From Achromobacter dolens (GTDB taxonomy: Bacteria > Pseudomonadota > Gammaproteobacteria > Burkholderiales > Burkholderiaceae_B): a stretch of 64,000 nucleotides of DNA. Of this stretch, positions 55,838 through 64,000 are shown piece after piece; position 1 is the first letter of the stretch; the number at the start of each line of letters is the position of its first letter. The stretch spans positions 1 through 64,000 of the forward strand of contig NZ_CADIJW010000020.1 of NCBI RefSeq assembly GCF_902859745.1, in the 5' to 3' direction. The position numbers and the translations under genes were made by a program. The notes beneath the pieces are model-generated. The model had not been told where the DNA came from. It did not search any database and saw only the letters and a list, made by a program, of their open reading frames with translations.

Positions 55838-57334
55838 ATGCTCAAGCGCTTCTTCCTGCTGGCCCTGTGCCTGCTCCTGGCCGCCTGCGGCCGCGCCCCC
55901 GACGTCGATACGCTGCGCGCCGATGTCGAACGCGGCCTGGCCGCCACCTATGGCGCGGACCTGTTCCGCATCGATGAAATCAAGCGCATGGGGTCCGCCG
56001 CCGACAGCAATGCGCCGGCCGGCGAGACCCGCCGCGTGGTCTATTACGACCTGCGGCTGGAAGTGACGCGCGACATCGCGCTGGGCGCCTGGGACCAGCC
56101 TGGGGCCGCCGCGCTGGTGACGCTGCTGGGCGCGGGCCCGCGCAGTATCAGCGGTGTGAAATCCAGCGGCAACCAGGCCGGCGACCGGATCGTTGCGCAT
56201 GCCAGCGCCATCTACCGCAAAGCGGGCGAGGCCTGGGAGCTGGTGACGCCCGCCGGCTTCAAGGCCGCCGAAGCGCCCTCGCTCGATACCGGCGCGCCGC
56301 CGCCCGTGACGCAGCGGCTGCTCGAAACGCTGGACCAGATCACTCATTCGGTCGCCTACAGCGCCTCCAGCACGGCGCAGCACGTGGTGCAGCAGGAACT
56401 GGAGCGCTCCGTCGCCCGCATCAACGGCCGGCTGGCGCGCATGCAGCAAGGCTATCCGCTGGCCGGCGGCCCCGACCGCGGCGAGTACGTCACCTTCGCG
56501 CGGGCGCTGGGCGCGGTGGGCCAGGCGCGCCAGATCCGCGTCACGCCGCTGATCACCGGCGGCGGCGCCGAAAACATCGCCCTGCTGCGCAGCGGCGACG
56601 CCGTGGTCGGGCTGGCCCAGGCCGACACCGCCAAACTGGCGTACGAGGGCCGCGGCCCGTTCGCCTCGCAAGGTCCGTTCGCCGGCCTGCGCGCGCTGGG
56701 CAGCCTCTATCCCGAAATGGTGCATATCGTCGTGCGCGACGACGCCAGCCTGCGCGGCGTGCGCGACCTGAAAGGCAGGAAGATCGCGCTCGGCGCGGAG
56801 GGTTCGGCGGTGCGGGCCACGCTGGAGGCGGTGCTGGCGGCGCATGGCCTGCAGGCCGGACGCGACTACGAGGCGATTCCCACGCCTTTCACCGCCTCGC
56901 TGCCGGCGCTCAATGCCGGCGCGATCGATGCCGCGGCGCAGGTGATCGGCATTCCCGCCACGCCCCTGCGCGACGCGTTGACCCAGGCGCACCTGAAACT
57001 GCTGCCGCTCGATCCGGCCGCGGTCAAGGCGCTGGCCGCGCAGGACAACGGGCTGATGCCGCTGGAGATCCCGGCGGGCACCTATCCGAACCAGCCCGAC
57101 CCGGTCGCCACCATCGGCACCGCGGCGCTGCTGCTGACCACCTCGGCGCTGACCCGCGACGAAGCCCTGCAGGTGGTACGGGCGGTCTACCAGACCGGGC
57201 AGGACCTGCTGGCGGCCGGCTCGGCCCAGGGCGCCCAGGTAAACATCGCCAACGCCCGGCGCGGCCTGACCGTGCCGCTGCACGACGGCGCGGAAGAAGG
57301 CCTGGCCGCGCTGGAGAATGCCAAACCCCGCTGA
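55838..57334 (+). CDS. TAXI-family substrate-binding lipoprotein with an extra N-terminal region
   Basis: A 498-residue lipoprotein; the lipobox LLLAAC puts the lipidated residue at Cys17. Residues about 20-200 have no recognised domain and include a probable helix (QHVVQQELERSVARINGRLARM). A TAXI-type TRAP solute-binding domain starts near residue 204 (GYPLAGGPDRGEYVTFARALG) and continues through SGDAVVGLAQADTA, LKGRKIALGAEGSAVRATLEAVL and LNAGAIDAAAQ. ATG at 55838 has GGGAGGG upstream. No TRAP membrane subunits are present; the partner appears to be GltS. Confidence 0.88.
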   Translation: MLKRFFLLALCLLLAACGRAPDVDTLRADVERGLAATYGADLFRIDEIKRMGSAADSNAPAGETRRVVYYDLRLEVTRDIALGAWDQPGAAALVTLLGAGPRSISGVKSSGNQAGDRIVAHASAIYRKAGEAWELVTPAGFKAAEAPSLDTGAPPPVTQRLLETLDQITHSVAYSASSTAQHVVQQELERSVARINGRLARMQQGYPLAGGPDRGEYVTFARALGAVGQARQIRVTPLITGGGAENIALLRSGDAVVGLAQADTAKLAYEGRGPFASQGPFAGLRALGSLYPEMVHIVVRDDASLRGVRDLKGRKIALGAEGSAVRATLEAVLAAHGLQAGRDYEAIPTPFTASLPALNAGAIDAAAQVIGIPATPLRDALTQAHLKLLPLDPAAVKALAAQDNGLMPLEIPAGTYPNQPDPVATIGTAALLLTTSALTRDEALQVVRAVYQTGQDLLAAGSAQGAQVNIANARRGLTVPLHDGAEEGLAALENAKPR

Positions 57335-57376
57335 CGGCGCTTGCGCTTATGATGGCGCTCCCAATCAGGAATATCC

Positions 57377-57640
57377 ATGAACAAATTCGATCTGCAAAAG
57401 AACCAGGCGCTGAAACTGGCCGGCCAACTCAAGCAAGCCGGCACGCCCGACCGTTTCGGCGCCGCCTCGCAGGCGCCCGACCGCCGTGAACAGCGCAAGC
57501 TCGACCAGGCCGCCGGCCTGGTGCCGTTTCCGCTGAAGCTGTCGCAGGCCCAGGCGGACCAGTTGCGCGCGGCGGCCGCCGAACGCGGCCTGAGCACCAA
57601 CGACATCATCGCCGAGGCCTTGCAGAAGGCCCTGGGCTGA
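57377..57640 (+). CDS. Hypothetical small protein
   Basis: An 87-residue polar protein rich in Ala, Gln and Lys. Its C-terminal half ([33 protein letters not shown]) resembles a ribbon-helix-helix-like or helical dimer segment. Family not recognised. Its stop overlaps the start of the DUF188 gene (TGATG), so the two are translated together. Confidence 0.75.
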   Translation: MNKFDLQKNQALKLAGQLKQAGTPDRFGAASQAPDRREQRKLDQAAGLVPFPLKLSQAQADQLRAAAAERGLSTNDIIAEALQKALG

Positions 57641-58107
57641 TGCATATCTGGGTCGACGCCGACGCCTGCCCCGGGGTCATCAAGGACATCCTGTTCCGCG
57701 CCGCGCAGCGCTGGCAGGTGCCCCTGACCCTGGTGGCGAACCAGGCGCTGCATACGCCGCCCTCCCCGCTGATACGCGCGGTGCAGGTGCCGCGCGGCTT
57801 CGACGTGGCCGATGCCTACATCGCCGAACGCGCGGCGGCCGGCGACCTGGTGATCACGGGCGACATCCCGCTGGCGGCGCAGGTACTTGAAAAAGGCGCC
57901 ATGGCGCTGAACCCGCGCGGCGAACGCTATTCGCTGGAGACCATCCGCGAACGGCTGGCCCTGCGGGACATGATGGAGGAATTGCGCGCGAGCGGCGTGG
58001 ACACGGGCGGACCGTCTTCGTTCAGCCAGGCGGACCGCAAGGCCTTCGCCAACCAGCTCGACACGCTGCTGGCGCGCGCGGCGCGGCTGGCCGCGCCCAA
58101 GGCCTGA
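57640..58107 (+). CDS. YaiI/YqxD family protein (DUF188)
   Basis: A 155-residue protein of the conserved UPF0178 family, with [18 protein letters not shown] at the N-terminus and [25 protein letters not shown] in the middle; acidic residues suggest a PIN-like nuclease fold. Function not established. Start ATG at 57640 overlaps the previous stop. Confidence 0.88.
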   Translation: MHIWVDADACPGVIKDILFRAAQRWQVPLTLVANQALHTPPSPLIRAVQVPRGFDVADAYIAERAAAGDLVITGDIPLAAQVLEKGAMALNPRGERYSLETIRERLALRDMMEELRASGVDTGGPSSFSQADRKAFANQLDTLLARAARLAAPKA

Positions 58108-58135
58108 ACCGCGCAGGACCACGCGCCCGGCGGCG

Positions 58136-58303
58136 TCAATAGAACGTGATGTACGCCTTGTAGATGATGGTGCCGATGGCCGTGATGAGGCCGATGCCCA
58201 TCAACCCCATGCCGATGTTGCGGTCGCGCAATCCAAACCCGAGCAGCATGAGCGCCACGCCCGTGACGATGATGATCAACATGGTGTTGGTGCTGGGGTG
58301 CAT
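58136..58303 (-). CDS. Small membrane protein of 55 residues
   Basis: A minus-strand frame encodes a 55-residue protein beginning MHPSTNTMLIIIVTGVALML and ending KAYITFY. Two hydrophobic helices (about residues 7-24 and 30-48) are separated by a charged turn (LRDRNIG). GGGAG lies 6 nt before the ATG at 58303, and it fits cleanly between the DUF188 gene and the repeat region. It is not a recognised family. Confidence 0.7.
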   Translation of the reverse strand: MHPSTNTMLIIIVTGVALMLLGFGLRDRNIGMGLMGIGLITAIGTIIYKAYITFY

Positions 58304-58398
58304 GAAGGTCTCCCGGTAAACGACGCGTTTCGCGTCTCAGCCTGCGTTTGCCTTTGCTCTTGCTTTTGCATCCACATCCGGTTGCCGCGGCCCGACCA

Positions 58399-58480
58399 CG
58401 CGCTTTGGGCTCGCGCTTTAGGCTCGCGCTTTAGGCCGAGCTTTGGGCCGAAATTTAGGCCGAAATTTAGGCCGAAATTT
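58399..58480. repeat. Degenerate 12-13 bp tandem repeat, about seven units
   Basis: Units run CGCGCTTTGGGCT (58399), CGCGCTTTAGGCT (58412), CGCGCTTTAGGCCG (58425), AGCTTTGGGCCG (58439), AAATTTAGGCCG (58451 and 58463) and a partial AAATTT at 58475. The last copies are exact 12-mers. It lies in a roughly 270-bp non-coding gap between the small membrane protein and the tRNA terminator. Copy number is likely variable. There are no spacers, so it is not CRISPR. Confidence 0.8.
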
Positions 58481-58576
58481 GCGACTTCAGATTTCATCAT
58501 AGACAACCCGGGGCACGATGGCGCGCAAATCGGGCGGTCGCGCTTGCGGCATATCAAGGCGGCGCGCAAAACAAAA

Positions 58577-58600
58577 AAGCCAACCGGCTAAGGTTGGCTT
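58577..58600 (-). terminator. Terminator downstream of tRNA-Val
   Basis: On the minus strand AAGCCAACC/GGTTGGCTT forms a 9-bp stem with a 6-nt loop, followed by TTTTGTTTTG. It ends the tRNA transcript about 100 nt beyond the tRNA. Confidence 0.8.
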
Positions 58601-58702
58601 CATTGTCGTTCGGGTTTGCGACTTTGCTTGAGCAAAGCGCTTGCACCGGTCTCGAGTCGCGTCTGCCGGCTTTCAAGCCTGGCGATGCGCTTCGAGGGTC
58701 TT

Positions 58703-58777
58703 TGGTGGGTAGTACTGGGTTCGAACCAGTGACCCCTGCCGTGTGAAGGCAGTGCTCTACCACTGAGCTAACCACCC
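58703..58777 (-). tRNA. tRNA-Val (anticodon CAC)
   Basis: A complete cloverleaf on the minus strand, 75 nt with an encoded CCA. The acceptor GGGTGGT pairs with ACTACCC, the D arm is GCTC/GAGC, the anticodon stem CTGCC/GGCAG has loop TTCACAC (anticodon CAC, codon GUG), and the T arm is ACTGG-TTCGAAC-CCAGT. A terminator follows. Confidence 0.96.
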
Positions 58778-58838
58778 CGAAAGAGGCGAAATATTAGCAC
58801 GCTTTTTTGAAAGTGTGCAAGTCGCCGGGAAAAAACTT

Positions 58839-59561
58839 TCAGGCGGCCGCCACCGGCGCCTCGAGCTTGCGCCAGACGCACTCGCCGCCAACCGACTTGT
58901 CCAGCGCCGCCAGGTAGGTTTCGTGCTCGGCCAGTTCGGCCTCGCTGGCCTTGACCACCGGCAGGCCGGAGGCGTCGAACCTGGCCAGCACCACGCCACC
59001 GCCCGCGCCCGTGTCGTTGTCGTCGACGTCGATCAGCAGCGCGTCCTGGCCGCGGGTCATGGCCAGCCAGACTTCCGCCAGCAACTGCGAGTCGAGCAAG
59101 GCGCCGTGCAGCGTCCGGTGCGCATTGGAGATGCCGAAGCGGTCGCACAGCGCGTCCAGCGAGTTGCGCTTGCCCGGGAACAGCGAGCGCGCATGCAGCA
59201 GCGAGTCGGTGACCGTTTCGCAGTACTCGGTGATCGGGCCGCGGCCGGTCTTGGCCAGCTCGGCGTTGAAGAACTTCACGTCGAACGCGGCGTTGTGCGC
59301 GATCAGCTCGGCGCCCTGGATGAACCTGACGAACTCGTCGGCGACGTCGCCGAAGCGCGGCTTGTCGGACAGGAATTCGGTGGTCAGGCCGTGCACCGCC
59401 AGCGCCTCGGGGTCGCTGTCGCGGTCCGGGTTCAGGTAGATGTGCAGGTTGTTGCCGGTGGCCATCCGGTTGACCAGTTCGACGCAGCCGATTTCGACGA
59501 TGCGGTGTCCCTGGGCGGGATCCAGCCCGGTGGTTTCAGTGTCAAAGATGATCTGGCGCAT
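58839..59561 (-). CDS. dnaQ: DNA polymerase III epsilon subunit
   Basis: A 240-residue 3'-5' proofreading exonuclease. Exo I is IIFDTETTGLDP (Asp7, Glu9), Exo II lies near AHNAAFDVKF and Exo III-epsilon has HRTLHGALLDSQLLAEV (the DEDDh His and Asp). The C-terminal tail binds the polymerase subunit. The start MRQIIFDTE at 59561 follows the RND gene's stop by 4 nt, and its probable GGAATAG ribosome site overlaps that stop. tRNA-Val lies downstream. Confidence 0.96.
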   Translation of the reverse strand: MRQIIFDTETTGLDPAQGHRIVEIGCVELVNRMATGNNLHIYLNPDRDSDPEALAVHGLTTEFLSDKPRFGDVADEFVRFIQGAELIAHNAAFDVKFFNAELAKTGRGPITEYCETVTDSLLHARSLFPGKRNSLDALCDRFGISNAHRTLHGALLDSQLLAEVWLAMTRGQDALLIDVDDNDTGAGGGVVLARFDASGLPVVKASEAELAEHETYLAALDKSVGGECVWRKLEAPVAAA

Positions 59562-59565
59562 AAAG

Positions 59566-62500
59566 CTATTCCGACGCTTGGGCCGCGGGCGCCGACGGCG
59601 CCTGGCCATCCGCCGGGCCGGCCGGGGGATGCGTTGCGCTGCCGGCCGGGCCGGGTTTCCTGCGTGCGGTGGCGATCAGGGTGTAGGCCACCGGCACGAC
59701 GAACAAGGTCAATAGTGTACCCAGCATCAGGCCGCCCACCAGGACCCAGCCGATCTGCTGGCGCGATTCGGCGCCCGCGCCCGAGGACAGCGCCAGCGGC
59801 ACGGTGCCCAGCACCATGGCGCCGGTGGTCATCAGGATCGGCCGCAGGCGCAGCACGCTGGCCTCGGTCACGGCCTCGAACAGCGCCTTGCCCTCGTCGC
59901 GCAACTGGTTGGTGAATTCGACGATCAGGATGCCGTGCTTGGTGATCAGGCCCACCAGCGTGATCAGGCCGATCTGGCTGTAGATCGACAGCGTGCCGCC
60001 GGTCAGCCACAGCGCCAGCAGCGCGCCGGTCATGGACAGCGGCACCGACAGCATGATGATGAACGGGTTGCGCCAGCTCTCGAACTGCGCCGCCAGCACC
60101 AGGTAGATGAAGGCCAGCGCCATGGCGAACACCAGGTAGATGCTGCCCGACGAATCGCGGAACTCGCGCGACTGGCCGTCCAGGTCGGTCACGACCGTGT
60201 TGGGCAGCACTTCGCGCGCCACCTGGTGCATGTGGGCCAGCACCTCGCCCAGCGCGTAGCCGGGGGCCACGGCGGCGTCGATCTTGACCGCGCGCAGGCG
60301 GTTGAAGTGGTTCAGCGACTGCGGCGACACGCCTTCGTGCACGGCCACCAGGTTGTCCAGTTGCACCATGCTGCCGTCGCGCGCCCGCACGTGGATGCCG
60401 GAAATATCCGTGGGCGTGGCGCGGTCGCGCGGCGTGACCTGCACGATCACGTCGTATTGCTCGCCCTGGTCCTTGTAGCGGGTCACCTGGCGCCCGCCCA
60501 GCATCGATTCGAGGGTGCGGCCCACGGTGTCGACGTTGGCGCCGACGTCGGCCATCTTGTCGCGGTCCACCCGCACCCGCAGCTCGGGCGTGTTCAGGCG
60601 CAGATCGGTGTCCAGGTTGAGCAGGCCGGGATACTTGCGCAGCTCCGCCAGGAACACTTCGGTCAGGCGCGACAGCTCCGCGTACGAGGCCTGGCTCATG
60701 ATGATGAACTCGACCGGCTTGGAACGCGCCGACTGGCCCAGCGACGGCGGATTGGTCGGGAACGCGCGCACGCCCGGCAGCGACGAGAACAGCGGCTGCA
60801 GCTCCTGGGTGATGGCCTGCTGGCGGCGGCCGCGCTCTTCCCAGGGTTTGAGGCGCAGGATGGCGGTGCCATCCGTGACCGTGGGAAAGCCCACCGTGAC
60901 CTGGCTGCCGCTGGCCTCGGGAATGGCCGCGTAGAACTGCTCGATGCCGAGCATGCTGTCGAGGGTGTAGTTCAGCGTCGCGCCTTCCGGCGCGCTGACG
61001 ATGCCGAACACCACGCCGCGGTCCTCGACCGGGGCCAGCTCGCTCTTGACCACCTTGAACAGCACGCCGCTGCCAGCCGCGACCGCCAGGCCGATCGCCA
61101 CCACCACCCAGCGATGGCGCAGCGACAGCGCCAGCGCCCGCCGGTAGCCGTTGCTCATGGCGTTGAGCCAGCCTTCGATCAGGTTGTACCAACGGCTGTG
61201 GCTGCTCTGGTGGCGCAGCAGCACCGAGCACATCATGGGCGTCAGCGTCAGCGCCACGAAGCCGGACACCAGCACCGCGCCGGCCAGCGCCAGCGCGAAC
61301 TCGATGAACAGCCGCCCGGTGCGGCCGGTGGCGAACGCCAGCGGCGCGTACACCGTCACCAGCGTCATGGTCATGGCCACCACGGCGAAGCCGATCTCGC
61401 GCGAGCCGCGCAGCGCCGCTTCCTTGCGCGGCATGCCGTCCTCGATGTGGCGGTAGATGTTCTCCAGCACCACGATGGCGTCGTCCACCACCAGGCCGAT
61501 GGCCAGCACCATGGCCAGCAGCGTCAGCGTGTTGATCGAGAAGCCGAACAGGTACATCAGCGCGCAGGCGCCCACCAGCGACACCGGGATGGTGACGATG
61601 GGAATGATGCTGGCGCGCAGGTTGCGCAGGAAGAAGAAGATCACCAGCACCACCAGGACGATGGCTTCGCCAATGGTGTGGAACACCGAGTCGATGGAGC
61701 GCTCGATGAACACCGACGAGTCGTAGGCGATGGTCAGCTTCATGCCCGCGGGCAGGTTCTCGTTCAGGCGCGCCACTTCCTCGCGCGCGGCCTTGGACAG
61801 CTCCAGCGGGTTGGCGGTGGACTGGCGCGTCACGCCGATGTTGATGGCCGGCTTGCCATTGAAGCGCGACAGGATGCGGTCGTTGGCCGCGCCGATCTCG
61901 ACCTTGGAGACGTCGCGCAGCCGCACCGGATAGCCCTTGACGTTGGCGACGATGACATTCTCGAACTGCGCCGGCGTCTGCAGGTCGGTGGACGACACCA
62001 CCGAGAACTCGCGCGCCCGCGACTCGATGCGGCCGGCCGGGATCTCCACGTTCTGGCTGCGCAGCGCCGATTCCACGTCCTGCACCGTCAGGCCGTAGGC
62101 GGCCAGCTTGTCGCGGTCCACGTAGATGCGCATGGACGGCAGGCGTTCGCCGAACACGCGCACCTCGGCCGCGCCGGGCAGCACCGACAAGCGGGTCTTG
62201 ATGTAGCGGTTGATGTAGTCGGAAGTCTGGATCGCCGAATACGCGCCGGACTCGACCGCGATGTAGATGATGGGCTGCGAATCGGCCTCGACCTTGCCGA
62301 TGATGGGCTCGTCGATTTCGTCGGGCAGGAAGCGGCGCGCGCGCGAGACCTTGTCGCGCACCTCGGCCGCCGCCGCGTCCGGATTGCGCGACAGGTTGAA
62401 CTTGATGTTGATCAGGCTGCGCTCGGAGCGGCTGCGCGAGGTCATCACGTCCACGCCCTCGATGCCCGCCAACTGGTCCTCCAGCGGCTTGGTCACCTGC

Positions 62501-62682
62501 GACTCGATCACCTCGGGCGAGGCGCCCTTGTAGGTCGTGTCCACCGACACGATGGGCTCGTCGATCTTCGGATATTCGCGCACCGTCAGGCGCGAATACG
62601 AGATCAGCCCGATCAGCACGATGACCAGCGATAGCACCGACGCGAACACTGGCCGCTGGATACAGGTTTCCGAGATACGCAT
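59566..62682 (-). CDS. RND efflux pump permease (AcrB/HAE1 family)
   Basis: A 1038-residue inner-membrane transporter with 12 hydrophobic segments and two large periplasmic loops. The proton-relay pair Asp400-Asp401 lies in AIGLVVDDAIVVLENI in the fourth membrane segment. It exports drugs or other hydrophobic compounds with the adaptor encoded 30 bp upstream. No outer-membrane factor is in the window. The Ala/Pro-rich C-terminus is long and low in similarity. dnaQ starts 4 bp after its stop. Confidence 0.95.
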   Translation of the reverse strand: MRISETCIQRPVFASVLSLVIVLIGLISYSRLTVREYPKIDEPIVSVDTTYKGASPEVIESQVTKPLEDQLAGIEGVDVMTSRSRSERSLINIKFNLSRNPDAAAAEVRDKVSRARRFLPDEIDEPIIGKVEADSQPIIYIAVESGAYSAIQTSDYINRYIKTRLSVLPGAAEVRVFGERLPSMRIYVDRDKLAAYGLTVQDVESALRSQNVEIPAGRIESRAREFSVVSSTDLQTPAQFENVIVANVKGYPVRLRDVSKVEIGAANDRILSRFNGKPAINIGVTRQSTANPLELSKAAREEVARLNENLPAGMKLTIAYDSSVFIERSIDSVFHTIGEAIVLVVLVIFFFLRNLRASIIPIVTIPVSLVGACALMYLFGFSINTLTLLAMVLAIGLVVDDAIVVLENIYRHIEDGMPRKEAALRGSREIGFAVVAMTMTLVTVYAPLAFATGRTGRLFIEFALALAGAVLVSGFVALTLTPMMCSVLLRHQSSHSRWYNLIEGWLNAMSNGYRRALALSLRHRWVVVAIGLAVAAGSGVLFKVVKSELAPVEDRGVVFGIVSAPEGATLNYTLDSMLGIEQFYAAIPEASGSQVTVGFPTVTDGTAILRLKPWEERGRRQQAITQELQPLFSSLPGVRAFPTNPPSLGQSARSKPVEFIIMSQASYAELSRLTEVFLAELRKYPGLLNLDTDLRLNTPELRVRVDRDKMADVGANVDTVGRTLESMLGGRQVTRYKDQGEQYDVIVQVTPRDRATPTDISGIHVRARDGSMVQLDNLVAVHEGVSPQSLNHFNRLRAVKIDAAVAPGYALGEVLAHMHQVAREVLPNTVVTDLDGQSREFRDSSGSIYLVFAMALAFIYLVLAAQFESWRNPFIIMLSVPLSMTGALLALWLTGGTLSIYSQIGLITLVGLITKHGILIVEFTNQLRDEGKALFEAVTEASVLRLRPILMTTGAMVLGTVPLALSSGAGAESRQQIGWVLVGGLMLGTLLTLFVVPVAYTLIATARRKPGPAGSATHPPAGPADGQAPSAPAAQASE

Positions 62683-62712
62683 GAGGGGCCGCCGTTCGCT
62701 GGGAAGATGGCG

Positions 62713-63801
62713 TCAGGCGCCGTTTTTTACGATCTGCACCGGGCCGCCATCGGTGACGCGCTGCAGGCCCGACACCACCAGCTCGTCGCCGGCCGCCACG
62801 CCCGTCAGGATCTCGACCTTGCCCTCGCGGCGCTCGCCGATGGTGACTTCGCGGCGCTCGGCCACGCCGTCCTTGACACGGTACACGTACTGCGTCTCGC
62901 CGGACGGCGACAACGCCGCCTCGGGCGCGACCAGCGCCTTGTCCTGGTTGAACAGCAGTTGCACGCGCGCGAACATGCCCGGACGCAGCAGCGAATCGGC
63001 GTTGGCCACGGTGGCGCGCAGCAGGATGGAGCGCCCGCCCGCGTCGACCAGCGGACTGACGGCATACACCAGGCCGGGACGTTCCTGGCCGGGCAAGGCG
63101 TCCAGCCGCAGCGTGAGCTGCTGGCCCACGCCGACCTTGCTCAGATACATCTCGGGCACACGGAAATCCACCTTGAGCGGGTCGATCGCCTCCAGCGGCG
63201 CCAGGTCCTGGCCCTGGTTCACATAGTCGCCGACCGACACGCTGCGCAGGCCGGCGAAACCGGCGAACGGCGCGCTGATGGTCATCTTGTCCAGGCGCGC
63301 CTGCGCCAGCGCCACCGCGGCCTCCTGCACCTTGAGCGTGCTGGCCGACTCGTCGCGCGCCTGCTGGCTGACGAAGCCCTTGGCCTGCAGCGCCACGGCG
63401 CGGCGATAGTGGCTCTGCGCCAGCGCCAGGTTGGCGCGCGCCTGCGCCAGTTCGGCGCGCGGCACGGAATCGTCCAGGCGGATCAGCGCCTGGCCGCGCT
63501 TGACCGGCTGGCCTTCCTTGAACTCGATCGACTGGATGCGGCCGGCCACTTCGGGCCGCAGCATCACGGCCTCATCCGAGCGCAGGCTGCCCACCGCCGA
63601 CAGGCCGCGGGCGAACGGAATTTCCGTGACGGCGGAGACTTCGACCCGCACTGGAGCCGCCTTGGAGACGGGTTTGGCGGGCGCGGCGGCGCTGGCCGCC
63701 GGCGTGGCGGCCGGCGCGAGCCAGCGCGGCACGAATACGCCCAGAGCGGCCCCCGCGGCCACTCCTGCCGCGATGGCGGCCAGCAATGCAGCTTTTTTCA
63801 T
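62713..63801 (-). CDS. RND efflux periplasmic adaptor subunit (membrane fusion protein)
   Basis: A 362-residue adaptor. An N-terminal membrane anchor (about residues 5-28) and an Ala/Pro linker are followed by a lipoyl/biotinyl-like domain (RPEVAGRIQSIEFKEGQPVKRGQ) with a short coiled coil, then beta-barrel and membrane-proximal domains (LRPGMFARVQLLF, GLQRVTDGGPVQIV). It bridges the RND permease and an outer-membrane channel. No strong ribosome site is seen before the ATG at 63801. Confidence 0.93.
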   Translation of the reverse strand: MKKAALLAAIAAGVAAGAALGVFVPRWLAPAATPAASAAAPAKPVSKAAPVRVEVSAVTEIPFARGLSAVGSLRSDEAVMLRPEVAGRIQSIEFKEGQPVKRGQALIRLDDSVPRAELAQARANLALAQSHYRRAVALQAKGFVSQQARDESASTLKVQEAAVALAQARLDKMTISAPFAGFAGLRSVSVGDYVNQGQDLAPLEAIDPLKVDFRVPEMYLSKVGVGQQLTLRLDALPGQERPGLVYAVSPLVDAGGRSILLRATVANADSLLRPGMFARVQLLFNQDKALVAPEAALSPSGETQYVYRVKDGVAERREVTIGERREGKVEILTGVAAGDELVVSGLQRVTDGGPVQIVKNGA

Positions 63802-64000
63802 GCGAATGTGGCGGTATCGCGGCGCGTGCCAGGCATCCCCCGCTGGGACGGCGCCGCAGGAACAGGATCAAGGGTTGGCACTTTAGCACCGGATTTACAA
63901 CCTGGAACAATCCTGAAGCGCGCTGAAAGCACTAAACCGGCCGACCCAGGGTATTTCCCGATGCGGGCGGCCACGCCCGCGCATCCGCATCGGTGAAAAC
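63802..64000. other. Region upstream of the RND operon, to the window end
   Basis: About 200 bp with no convincing coding sequence. It should hold the leftward promoter of the pump genes, but no clear elements stand out by eye. No regulator gene is visible before the window ends. Confidence 0.4.

Noticed and set aside
58399-58480. Possible CRISPR array
   Set aside because: Repeats are short and directly adjacent with no spacers and no cas genes.
58276-58591. Short open frames on both strands across the tandem repeat
   Set aside because: Their translation only reflects the repeat, and the minus-strand one collides with the better-supported small membrane protein.
59935-62634. 900-residue plus-strand frame opposite the RND permease
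   Set aside because: Rich in Arg, His and Gln without domains; a shadow of the RND gene.

Overview
The window looks like chromosomal DNA of a high-GC betaproteobacterium of the Alcaligenaceae, most probably Achromobacter or Bordetella. This rests on the tol-pal and 6S RNA arrangements, the abundance of tripartite tricarboxylate (TctAB) and LysR/Lrp genes, a set of genes matching the Bordetella-type lipid A glucosamine (Lgm) pathway, and uniformly GC-rich codon use. I see no transposase, integrase, phage gene or CRISPR array. Coding density is high and nearly all genes are intact.

Layout. 1-633: no convincing gene; a leftward sigma70-type promoter (182-209) and a cluster of TATATA palindromes. 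634-2379: an Lrp/AsnC regulator divergent from 4-hydroxyphenylpyruvate dioxygenase. 2464-5061 (minus): ilvD, a small cytochrome c and msrA. 5236-6769: lgt converging on a SIMPL-domain protein. 6845-7832 (minus): a coiled-coil ZapB-like gene, zapA and 6S RNA. 8315-10298: a first tctB-tctA pair. 10502-13064: a gamma-glutamyltransferase and a beta-hydroxyacid dehydrogenase. 13119-15740: azoR, a LysR regulator and a GhrA-type reductase. 15854-20856 (minus): rppH, tctD, tctE, tctB, tctA. 20922-29927 (plus): proS, then ybgC-tolQRAB-pal-cpoB, followed without a gap by a FecCD/BtuC-type permease and its ATPase.

29982-41835 is housekeeping and regulatory: Cys-tRNA(Pro) deacylase, an alpha/beta hydrolase, an Lrp regulator facing a DMT exporter, a free-standing EF-G, a UspA protein with an FNR/ANR-like box, a DUF442 phosphatase-like protein, a MocR regulator facing a LysE exporter, lrgAB with its LysR regulator, and a lipoprotein hydrolase. 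42108-48487 is one catabolic and uptake operon: a DapA/NAL-family lyase, a complete branched-chain-type ABC importer (livG, F, K, H, M) and a GntR regulator.

48462-58303: a PACE efflux protein with its LysR regulator; a lipid A sugar-modification set (deacetylase, GtrA, ArnT-like, ArnC-like); a GNAT acetyltransferase; a GltS glutamate symporter coupled to a TAXI-family lipoprotein; a DUF188 protein; and a 55-residue membrane protein. 58399-63801: a 12-13 bp tandem repeat, tRNA-Val(CAC), dnaQ, and an RND efflux pump with its adaptor.

The best candidates for something undescribed are the GltS-TAXI pair (a secondary symporter 2 nt from a substrate-binding lipoprotein with an extra N-terminal region of about 185 residues), the tol-pal operon running into an ABC metal/cofactor importer, the RND pump immediately upstream of dnaQ, and several unassigned operator-like palindromes.
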